Assembly: GCA_017305715.1 (NCBI GenBank)
Contig: JAFKKG010000010.1
Span: 186,001 to 250,000 of the forward strand
Direction: 5' to 3'
DNA: 64,000 bases
Source of the DNA: Hyphomicrobiales bacterium
GTDB lineage: Bacteria; Pseudomonadota; Alphaproteobacteria; Rhizobiales; Xanthobacteraceae
A program made the position numbers and the translations under genes. Shown piece by piece: positions 8,551 through 15,493 of the stretch (position 1 is its first letter; each line of letters begins with the position of its first letter). Under the pieces are notes generated by a model. The model did no database searches, was not told where the DNA came from, and saw only the letters and a program-made list of their open reading frames with translations.

Positions 8551-8744
8551 TTCGACACCTTCAGATTCTGCACGAGAAGAAAGCTGGCAGGCTCCAGATC
8601 GAACGGCAGGGTGCCGGCGACCGGCGCAAAGCCGTCGAATGCCGGCCCGATGGAATTGGCGATCCGCGCGGCGACATCGGCGTCCGCAGGCACGCCCGCG
8701 ACATCGGTCATCGCCTTGACCTCTTTGGGACTGGGTTTTGCCAT
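8547..8744 (-). CDS. AtzG/GatC-like small partner of the amidase (DUF4089-type candidate)
   Basis: A 65-residue protein directly upstream of, and overlapping by 4 nt (ATGA), the amidase. It has GGGAGA 7 nt before the ATG. The layout fits AtzG (DUF4089): a start with a short helix VAGVPADADVAARIANSIG, a second helix, and an ending with LPFDLEPASFLLV, where the family ends with a hydrophobic run, an acidic residue and a Pro-Ala pair. AtzG wraps around the amidase AtzE and is needed for its assembly, as GatC is for GatA. Coupling to an AS-family amidase is the strongest support; similarity was judged by eye only. Confidence 0.62.
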   Translation of the reverse strand: MAKPSPKEVKAMTDVAGVPADADVAARIANSIGPAFDGFAPVAGTLPFDLEPASFLLVQNLKVSK

Positions 8745-8756
8745 CTGTTGTCTCCC

Positions 8757-9821
8757 TTATTTGTTTTCTTTGTCCGCCTGCCGGCCCGGTGCGCGGCTGT
8801 GCCCCGAACCCGGAATGGCCATGTAGCACGCCGCCTGGTGACCCATTGTATCGAGGTCGCTGAGTTTTGGCGTCGCATTTGCGCAGAGCGGCTCCGCATA
8901 TGGACAACGGGTATGAAACCGGCAGCCCGGCGGCGGGTCGATCGGATTGGGCGGATCGCCCGAGATCGGCGGCGTCTGGGTGCGGTTGTCAGGGTCCGCC
9001 GACGGCATCGCCGCCAGCAGCGCCTTGGTGTAGGGATGCGCCGGTTCGTCCCAGACCTTGTCGACCGGGCCGAGTTCGACGACCTCGCCGAGATACATCA
9101 CCAGCACGCGATCGCTGATATAGCGCACCACGTTGAGATCGTGGCTGATGAACAAATATGTGAGGCCGAATTCGCGCTTCAGGTCCGCGAGCAGGTTGAG
9201 CACCTGGGCTTCGACCGATTTGTCCAGCGCCGACACCGCTTCATCCAGAATGACGAGCCGCGGCGACAGCGCCAGCGCGCGCGCGATGTTGACCCGCTGG
9301 CGCTGGCCGCCGGAAATCTCGTGCGGATAGCGGTTGGCAAAATTGTCCGGCCGCAGCCCCACCTTGCCGAGCAGCTCGCGCGCCAGGTTGCGCGCGGCGC
9401 CGTCCGCCATGCCGTGCACTTTCGGGCCGAAGGCGATGGATTCCTCGATGGTGAGGCGCGGGTTGAGCGAGGCGTAGCTGTCCTGGAACACCATCTGCAT
9501 GCCGCGGCGCAGCTCGCGCAAGGAGAGCGCGCGGCCGACCTGCATGCCGTCATAGATGATTTCGCCGGCATCCGATTTCATCAAATGCATCAGGAGCCGC
9601 GCGGTGGTCGACTTGCCGCAGCCGGATTCACCGACGATGCCGACGGTTTCGCCCTTGGCGATCGAGAACGACACATTATCGACGGCGCGCACGGTCTTGC
9701 GCGCGCTGAAGAGATCGCCGCGCACCGGGAAATGTTTTGTCAGCCCGTTGACCTGCAGCAGCGGCTGGGCGGCGCCGCCGATATCCTCGATCTTCTCCAG
9801 CAGCTCGACGGCTTCGCTCAT
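8757..9821 (-). CDS. Peptide-type ABC importer ATPase, DppF/OppF-like
   Basis: Second ATPase of the importer, 354 residues from ATG 9821. Seen: Walker A VGESGCGKST, Q-loop VFQDSYASLNPR, signature ISGGQRQRVNIARAL, Walker B LVILDEAVSALD, H-loop ISHD, and the C-terminal oligo/dipeptide extension (HPYTKALLAAMP) with CRFHTRCPYAEPLC. A longer open frame to 10718 crosses the intergenic repeat and the permease gene in another frame and is not coding. The ribosome site, GGGAGAGG 4 nt before ATG, is the end of the palindromic element at 9826-9942. Confidence 0.95.
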   Translation of the reverse strand: MSEAVELLEKIEDIGGAAQPLLQVNGLTKHFPVRGDLFSARKTVRAVDNVSFSIAKGETVGIVGESGCGKSTTARLLMHLMKSDAGEIIYDGMQVGRALSLRELRRGMQMVFQDSYASLNPRLTIEESIAFGPKVHGMADGAARNLARELLGKVGLRPDNFANRYPHEISGGQRQRVNIARALALSPRLVILDEAVSALDKSVEAQVLNLLADLKREFGLTYLFISHDLNVVRYISDRVLVMYLGEVVELGPVDKVWDEPAHPYTKALLAAMPSADPDNRTQTPPISGDPPNPIDPPPGCRFHTRCPYAEPLCANATPKLSDLDTMGHQAACYMAIPGSGHSRAPGRQADKENK

Positions 9822-9825
9822 CTTA

Positions 9826-9942
9826 CCTCTCCCATCGGGAGAGGTCGGCGCGAAACGCCGGGTGAGGGGCTCAGGTCCCTCGATAGAGCGTAACCCCTCA
9901 CCCGGATCGCTGTTGCGATCCGACCTCTCCCTGTGGGAGAGG
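9826..9942. repeat. Intergenic palindromic element inside the importer operon
   Basis: About 117 bp built of nested palindromes. The ends are CCTCTCCC-ATC-GGGAGAGG and CCTCTCCCTGTGGGAGAGG, and the centre pairs GGGTGAGGGGC with CCCCTCACCC. It resembles dispersed hairpin elements of bradyrhizobial genomes. It lies between the permease and the DppF-like gene and supplies the latter's Shine-Dalgarno. Confidence 0.75.
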
Positions 9943-9985
9943 TGGACCGAGGATGACGCACGGCTTGGGCCAATCTCATCATTCG

Positions 9986-10873
9986 TCAGTTCCTGATGTC
10001 CATGGCGCTGCGCATGCCGTCGCTGAGCAGGTTGAAGCAGATCGAGACCGCAAAGATCATGGCGCCGGGCAGCGCCGCGACCCACGGATTGACGTAGATC
10101 GCGGTGCGCAGCGTGTTGAGCATCAGCCCCCATTCTGGCTCCGGCGGTTTGGTGCCGAGGCCGAGGAAGGAAAGGCCGGCGGCGAGGATCATCGATACCG
10201 AGATCAGCCCGGTGGCGTAGACGAAGATCGGCCCCAGCACGTTGCCGAGCATGTGCACGCGCATGATGGTGAAGGGCCCGGCGCCGGAGGCGCGCGCCGC
10301 CTCCACAAAATCCATGTTGCGGACGCCGGTGGTGACGCTCTCGGCGACGCGGGTGATCTGCGGCACGAACACGATGGTCAGCGAGACGATGGAGTTGACG
10401 ATGCCGGCGCCGAGCGCGCCGGAGATCGCAATCGCCAGCAGCACCGAGGGAAACGCATAAAACACGTCGATGGTGCGCATGATCGCGGTGTTGAGCTTGC
10501 CGCCGACATAGCCGGCGACGAGGCCGAGCGACGTCCCGATCAGGAAGGCGAAAATCACAGGCAAAATGCCGATGATCAGCGACAGCCGGCCGCCATAGAT
10601 CAGCCGCGCCAGCATATCGCGGCCGAGTTCGTCGGTGCCGAGCGGATAGTTCGGCGTGCCGATATGGCGAAGCCTGCGGATCATCGAGCCCTGATAGGGA
10701 TCGGCGAGGCCGAGCCACGGCGCCAGCAGCGCGGAGGCGAAGATCAGCACCAGGATGAAGGCGCAGACCATGCTGACCTTGTCACGCGCAATGCGGCGGC
10801 CGACGGTGGCCCAATAGCCCCGCGCCTTGGTGGCGGGCGCGGCCTGCAGGGCGCTATCGGTCATCACGCTCAT
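9986..10873 (-). CDS. Peptide-type ABC importer permease, DppC/OppC-like
   Basis: Inner-membrane permease, 295 residues from ATG 10873, which has GGAG 6 nt upstream. Seen: an N-terminal cytoplasmic lead with a first membrane segment (VSMVCAFILVLIFASALLAP), the periplasmic PLGTDELGRDMLARLIYGGR motif diagnostic of DppC/OppC (about residues 77-96), further membrane segments, and the EAA loop around DFVEAARASGAGPFTIMRVH. It follows the DppB-like gene by 2 nt. A longer frame to 11296 is the antisense-like extension into the DppB gene and is rejected. Confidence 0.94.
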   Translation of the reverse strand: MSVMTDSALQAAPATKARGYWATVGRRIARDKVSMVCAFILVLIFASALLAPWLGLADPYQGSMIRRLRHIGTPNYPLGTDELGRDMLARLIYGGRLSLIIGILPVIFAFLIGTSLGLVAGYVGGKLNTAIMRTIDVFYAFPSVLLAIAISGALGAGIVNSIVSLTIVFVPQITRVAESVTTGVRNMDFVEAARASGAGPFTIMRVHMLGNVLGPIFVYATGLISVSMILAAGLSFLGLGTKPPEPEWGLMLNTLRTAIYVNPWVAALPGAMIFAVSICFNLLSDGMRSAMDIRN

Positions 10874-10875
10874 GG

Positions 10876-11829
10876 TCAGCTCCGCTTGATGCGCGGATCG
10901 ATCGACGCTTGCGCGATATCGACCAACAGATTGAGCGCCACGAAGAACAGCGCCAGCACCAGGATCGTGCCTTGCAGCAGCGGCAGATCGCGCTGGAAGA
11001 TCGCCGAATTCAGCAGCAGCCCCGAGCCCGGCCATGAGAACACGGTCTCGATCAGGATCGAGCCGCCGAGCATATAGCCGAGTTGCAGGCCCATCACCGC
11101 CAGCGCCGTCGGCGCGGCGTTCTTGATGACGTGGCGGAACACGTCGGTCTCGCGCAGGCCCTTGGCGCGCAGCGCCTCGACGAAATCCTGGCTCAATATG
11201 TCGCCGGTCAGCGCGCGCACCGTGCGGGTGACAATGCCCATTGGAATGACTGAAGTCGTGATCGCGGGCAGCACCAGGTATTTCATGTGCTCCCAATCCC
11301 AGCCCCAGGCGCCGGAGCCGCCGGGACCGGCGCCGACCGCGGGCAGCCAGTTGAGCTGCACCGAGAAGATGATGACCATCACCATGCCGAGCCAGTAATG
11401 CGGCACGGAGACGCCGGCGATCGCGATCGAGGTCGCGACCTTGTCGATCCAGGTGTCACGGAAATAGCCGGCGATCAGGCCGAAGAACAGTCCGAGCGTG
11501 AAGCCGATCATGGCGGCGGCAATCGCCAGCGTCACGGTGTTGCTGACCGCGCGCAACACCTCCGTGAGGACGGGCCGGCCGGTCGCAATCGAATTGCCGA
11601 GATCGCCGTGCAGCGCACGCCAGATCCAGAGCCCGAACTGAACGGGCAACGGGCGATCGAAGCCATAGGCGGTGCGCAATTGCGCGGCGAGTTCCTGGCT
11701 GGCATCCGCCGGCAGCACCGCCACCAGGGGATCACCGGGCGTGATGTGCACCAGCAGGAAGCACACCAGCGCCACGCTGACCACGATCGGAATTACATAG
11801 ACGATGCGTCGGGCGACATAGACGAGCAC
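10876..11829 (-). CDS. Peptide-type ABC importer permease, DppB/OppB-like
   Basis: Partner permease, 317 residues, with GTG start at 11829 preceded by AGG. Seen: N-terminal membrane segment VIPIVVSVALVCFLLVHITPGDP, the PVQFGLWIWRALHGDLGNSI motif typical of DppB/OppB, five further hydrophobic segments, and the EAA loop DFVEALRAKGLRETDVFRHV. It is separated by about 150 nt, including a palindromic repeat, from the binding-protein gene upstream on the same strand, a spacing often used to let the binding protein be made in excess. Confidence 0.94.
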   Translation of the reverse strand: MLVYVARRIVYVIPIVVSVALVCFLLVHITPGDPLVAVLPADASQELAAQLRTAYGFDRPLPVQFGLWIWRALHGDLGNSIATGRPVLTEVLRAVSNTVTLAIAAAMIGFTLGLFFGLIAGYFRDTWIDKVATSIAIAGVSVPHYWLGMVMVIIFSVQLNWLPAVGAGPGGSGAWGWDWEHMKYLVLPAITTSVIPMGIVTRTVRALTGDILSQDFVEALRAKGLRETDVFRHVIKNAAPTALAVMGLQLGYMLGGSILIETVFSWPGSGLLLNSAIFQRDLPLLQGTILVLALFFVALNLLVDIAQASIDPRIKRS

Positions 11830-11869
11830 GGCGATTACCTAACCTTAGTCAGATCGAATTTCCCGATCT

Positions 11870-11955
11870 CGTCATGGCCGGCTTGACCCGGCCATCCACG
11901 TATTGGCCAAAAGCCGGAAAAGGCGTGGATGCCCGGGTCAAGCCCGGGCATGACG
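11870..11955. repeat. Dispersed palindromic (REP-like) element
   Basis: Two imperfect 31-32 nt arms (11870-11900 and 11924-11955) built around GTCATGGCCGGCTTGACCC and its complement, separated by 23 nt. It lies between the binding-protein and permease genes of the importer operon, where it could stabilise or attenuate the transcript. The GTCATG-GGC core recurs at 27742-27761. Confidence 0.78.
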
Positions 11956-11975
11956 AAGAGAACCAAGCGCGCCAT

Positions 11976-13634
11976 TCACGGCGCGATCGACACCGGCGAG
12001 AAGTCGACGAACCAGCTCTTCGGCTGCACGAAGCCCTTCACCTTCGGGCTCATGGCGCGCGGGGCGACGTCATGGGCGACGTAGAGGAAGGCCGCGTCAT
12101 CGACGGAGGCCGCGTGCAGTTCGGCGAGCGCCGCATCGCGCTCTGCGGGATCGAAGGTCTGGCGGGCTTTGGTCACCAGCTCATCGAATTTGGGATTGTT
12201 GATGAAACCCCAATTGTTCGACACCGGCGGCGCCATGCCCGATTGCAGGAAGCGCACCAGCGCGAAAAACGGATCCATCGCCGCGTAGGTCACGTTGGTG
12301 GCGTGAGCCCCGTTGGCCGACGGATCCTTGGCGCCGCGGCGCCAGTTGGTGAACAGCGTATTCCACTCGATGACGTCGAGTTGGACGTCGAAGTAGCATT
12401 CCGCCAGCGCCTGCTGCAGATACTCGTTCATCGGCAGCGGCAGCATCTGGCCCGATCCGGAAGCCGAGGTCTGGGTCTTGACCGTCAGCTTCTTGGACGG
12501 ACCATAGCCGGCTTCCTGCATCAGCTTCTGCGCCGCCTTCAGGTCATACTTGATCTCGAAGGTCGGCTTGCCGCGCCAGGGATGGCCGGGCTCGAAGGTG
12601 CCGGTCGCCGGCACCATCAGGCCGGCGAGCAGGCCCTCCTTGAGGCCTTCGCGATCGACGCAGAGATTGGCGGCCTTGCGAACGCGGATGTCGTTCCAGG
12701 GCGAGCCCTCGATGCGGGAGAACTGCCAGGGCCAGACATGCGGCTCCTCGTTGGCGGTAATCGTGAAGCCACGCTGCTTGATTTCCTTGACGGCATCGGG
12801 CGCGGGCGCCTCGACCCAGTCGACCTGGCCGGACAGCAATGCCGCGGTGCGGGCATTGGCTTCCGGCATCGGCAGCAGCACCATCCTGTCGACCTTGGGG
12901 ACGCGCGCCTTGTCCCAATAGCCTTCGTTCTTGACCAGTTCGAGCCGCTCGCGCGGCGTGAACTTCGACATCTTCCAGGGGCCGGTGCCGGAGGCGTCCT
13001 TGGCGAACGCGGCCCAGGCGGCCTGCGATTTCGCCTTGGCGTCCGCGCCCTCAGCCGCCTCGAACAGCTTCTGCCATTTCGCCGGGCTCGCCATGAACAG
13101 ATTGGTGAGGTTGATCGGCAGGAAGGAGTCGGGCTCCTTGGTGGTCAGTTCCACCGTCATGTCGTCGATCTTCTTCGCCGAAGCCAACGTCGGCATGCGC
13201 GAGGCGGTGACGCCGACCTGGCTGGCGTCGAACTGCGGCGCGTCCTGCTTCAGCACCTTATCGACATTCCACACCACCGCGTCGGCGTTGAACGGCGAGC
13301 CGTCGTGGAAGGTGACGCCGGGACGCAGCTTGAAGGTCCACTTCTTCTTGTCGGCGTCGTCGACCTTCCATTCGGTCGAAAGGCCCGGGATCATCACGCT
13401 CGCCTTGTCGGCCGAGGAGAGGTCCCACATCGTCAGCGCGTCGTACATCGTGAGGCCGGTAAAGCGGTTGCCCTCAAAACCCTGATCGGGCTGCCCGAGC
13501 GTGCGCGGAATATCGGCGGCCGTCATGCCGATCCGCAGCACGCTTTCCGCGGCTGCGAACTGCGGCAACCCCACCGCCAGGGCCATCGCAAAGGCTACCC
13601 CCGCCGCTGTTTTCTTCGTTTTCTCGTTACGCAT
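11976..13634 (-). CDS. Periplasmic substrate-binding protein of the peptide-type importer (SBP family 5)
   Basis: First gene of the importer operon, 552 residues from ATG 13634. A Sec signal (AGVAFAMALAVGLPQFAAAE) is followed by an SBP_bac_5 fold: VPGLSTEWKVDD, WTFKLRPGVTFHDGSPFNADAVVWNVDKV, GTGPWKMSKFTPRE near 240-255 and LRKALNLA-like DIRVRKAANLCVDREGL. ATG 13634 has AGGGG upstream. It is about half identical by eye to the divergent protein at 13845, so the pair arose by duplication. Such proteins bind peptides, opines or other amides; the amidase downstream hints at an amide ligand. Confidence 0.93.
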   Translation of the reverse strand: MRNEKTKKTAAGVAFAMALAVGLPQFAAAESVLRIGMTAADIPRTLGQPDQGFEGNRFTGLTMYDALTMWDLSSADKASVMIPGLSTEWKVDDADKKKWTFKLRPGVTFHDGSPFNADAVVWNVDKVLKQDAPQFDASQVGVTASRMPTLASAKKIDDMTVELTTKEPDSFLPINLTNLFMASPAKWQKLFEAAEGADAKAKSQAAWAAFAKDASGTGPWKMSKFTPRERLELVKNEGYWDKARVPKVDRMVLLPMPEANARTAALLSGQVDWVEAPAPDAVKEIKQRGFTITANEEPHVWPWQFSRIEGSPWNDIRVRKAANLCVDREGLKEGLLAGLMVPATGTFEPGHPWRGKPTFEIKYDLKAAQKLMQEAGYGPSKKLTVKTQTSASGSGQMLPLPMNEYLQQALAECYFDVQLDVIEWNTLFTNWRRGAKDPSANGAHATNVTYAAMDPFFALVRFLQSGMAPPVSNNWGFINNPKFDELVTKARQTFDPAERDAALAELHAASVDDAAFLYVAHDVAPRAMSPKVKGFVQPKSWFVDFSPVSIAP

Positions 13635-13808
13635 TTGCAGCAATCCCCTTTTCAACTTCAGGTGACTAAATCTTATGCAAAGTTATGCAACGCCTGTGCC
13701 AAAAGAGATAGTTCTTCGCAAAATCGCCCTGTGACATATGGTTTCTTCCCGCTCGGCACGCAGAAGAGCCAGTAGTGCCTAATCTGGCATCAAGCTTGCT
13801 TGGTTGGC

Positions 13809-13824
13809 ATTGGGTATTCCCAAT
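13809..13824. promoter_or_regulatory. Perfect inverted repeat upstream of the second binding-protein gene
   Basis: ATTGGG-TATT-CCCAAT, flanked further out by TTGG and CCAA, ends 20 nt before ATG 13845 within the 210-nt gap between the two divergent binding-protein genes. A tandem TATGCAA-AGT-TATGCAA pair lies near 13675-13691 on the other side. Either could be an operator; a leader hairpin is the alternative. Confidence 0.45.
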
Positions 13825-13844
13825 ACACCAATGGAGCCTAGTTC

Positions 13845-15452
13845 ATGCGCACCCGCAATTCGATGCTACTCGTCGCCGCTATGGCGCTCGCCATCGGCGC
13901 CCTGCCGGTCACGTCGGCACGGGCCGAGTCCGTCGTGCGCTACGGCATTTCGATGGCCGACATTCCGCTGACCACGGGACAGCCGGACCGCGGCGCCGGC
14001 GCCTATCAATTTTCCGCCTACACGATCTACGACCCGCTGGTGGCCTGGGAAATGGATGTCGCCGACCGGCCCGGCAAACTGGTGCCGGGGCTCGCGACCG
14101 AATGGAAGGTCGACGACAAGGACAAGACCAAATGGCGCTTCACCTTGCGCAAGGGCGTCAAATTCCATGACGGCAGCGATTTCAATGCGGACGCGGTGAT
14201 CTGGAATCTCGACAAGGTGCTGAACGAAAAGGCAGCGCAGTTCGACAAGCGTCAGAGCGCGCAAGTGAAGACCCGCCTGCCCTCGGTCGCGAGCTACGCC
14301 AAGATCGACGACGACACCGTCGAGATCACCACCAAAACCGTGGATTCGTTCTTCCCCTACCAGATGCTCTGGTTCCTGGTTTCGAGTCCGGCGCAGTATG
14401 AGAAGCTCGGCAAGGACTGGGACAAGTTTGCAAGCCAGCCCTCGGGCACCGGCCCGTTCAAGCTGACAAAGCTGGTGCCGCGCGAACTCGCCGAACTCAC
14501 CAGGAATCCGGACTATTGGAACAAGAAGCGGATTCCAAAGGCCGACAAACTGATCCTGATCCCGATGCCGGAAGCGCTGACGCGCACCAATGCGCTGCTC
14601 GCCGGCCAGGTCGACCTGATCGAAACGCCGGCGCCCGATGCGGTGCCGCAGCTAAAGTCGGCGGGCATGCGCATCGTCGACAATATCACACCGCATGTCT
14701 GGAATTATCACCTCAGCGTGCTGCCGGGTTCGCCCTGGACCGACATCCGCCTGCGCAAGGCGCTCAATCTGGCGATCGACCGCGAGGGCGTCGTCGGCCT
14801 GATGAATGGATTGGCAAAACCCGCCAAAGGCCAGGTTGACCCGTCAAGCCCGTGGTTCGGCAAGCCAACTTTCGAGCTCAAGCACGATGTGGCGGCCGCC
14901 AGGAAACTGGTGCAGGAGGCCGGTTACTCCAAGGAAAAGCCGCTCAAGGCCACCTTCATCATCGCGCAGGGCGGCACCGGACAGATGCTGTCGCTGCCGA
15001 TGAACGAATTCCTGCAGCAGAGTTTCAAGGAAATCGGCATCGAGATCGACTTCAAGGTGGTCGAACTCGAGACACTCTATACGCACTGGCGCAAGGGCGC
15101 GGCCGACGAGATGAACGCCGGCATCACCGCCAACAACATCGCCTATGTGACCTCGGATCCGCTGTACGCGATCGTGCGCTTCTTCCACTCCGGCCAGATC
15201 GCGCCGGTCGGCGTCAACTGGGGCGGCTACAAGAACCCGAAGGTCGACGCGCTGATCGACGAGGCCAAGCAGACGTTCGATGTCACCAAGCAGGATGAAT
15301 TGCTGGCGCAGGCCCATGCGCTGATCGTCGACGATGCCGCACTGGTCTGGGTGGTGCACGATACCAACCCGCACGCGCTGTCGCCGAAGGTGAAGAAATT
15401 CGTGCAGGCGCAGCACTGGTTTCAGGATCTGACGACAATCGGGCTGGAGTAG
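13845..15452 (+). CDS. Second SBP family 5 binding protein, divergent paralogue
   Basis: A 535-residue periplasmic binding protein with Sec signal (MALAIGALPVTSARAE), ATG 13845 and GGAG 8 nt upstream. The same landmarks as its neighbour are present in the same order: VPGLATEWKVDDKDKTKW, KGVKFHDGSDFNADAVIWNLDKVL, SGTGPFKLTKLVPRE, DIRLRKALNLAIDREGV and the conserved C-terminal VHDTNPHALSPKVKKFVQ. No permease or ATPase follows; it may feed the same transporter with a different ligand, as alternative binding proteins do in Dpp/Opp systems. A perfect palindrome follows the stop. Confidence 0.93.
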   Translation: MRTRNSMLLVAAMALAIGALPVTSARAESVVRYGISMADIPLTTGQPDRGAGAYQFSAYTIYDPLVAWEMDVADRPGKLVPGLATEWKVDDKDKTKWRFTLRKGVKFHDGSDFNADAVIWNLDKVLNEKAAQFDKRQSAQVKTRLPSVASYAKIDDDTVEITTKTVDSFFPYQMLWFLVSSPAQYEKLGKDWDKFASQPSGTGPFKLTKLVPRELAELTRNPDYWNKKRIPKADKLILIPMPEALTRTNALLAGQVDLIETPAPDAVPQLKSAGMRIVDNITPHVWNYHLSVLPGSPWTDIRLRKALNLAIDREGVVGLMNGLAKPAKGQVDPSSPWFGKPTFELKHDVAAARKLVQEAGYSKEKPLKATFIIAQGGTGQMLSLPMNEFLQQSFKEIGIEIDFKVVELETLYTHWRKGAADEMNAGITANNIAYVTSDPLYAIVRFFHSGQIAPVGVNWGGYKNPKVDALIDEAKQTFDVTKQDELLAQAHALIVDDAALVWVVHDTNPHALSPKVKKFVQAQHWFQDLTTIGLE

Positions 15453-15462
15453 GCTTTCCTTG

Positions 15463-15486
15463 TCGTCCCGGCGAAGGCCGGGACGA
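15463..15486. terminator. Palindrome between convergent genes (possible terminator or REP element)
   Basis: A perfect 10-bp stem, TCGTCCCGGC and its complement, with loop GAAG. It lies between the convergent binding-protein and cyclase genes. There is no T-run on the plus side, so it may act as an mRNA-end stabiliser or be one of the CGTCCCGGC dispersed palindromes also seen at 50591-50713. Confidence 0.5.
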
Positions 15487-15493
15487 TAGAAGG

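Noticed and set aside
8757..10718. A 653-residue fusion of permease-like and ATPase sequence
   Set aside because: The N-terminal part is out of frame with the real DppC-like gene and crosses the intergenic palindrome; the ATPase begins at 9821 with its own ribosome site.
11874..13775. 633-codon open frame on the plus strand opposite the binding-protein gene
   Set aside because: It runs antisense to a clear SBP_bac_5 gene with signal peptide. The translation is rich in Arg, His, Gly and Gln, as antisense frames in GC-rich genomes are, and has no domain.
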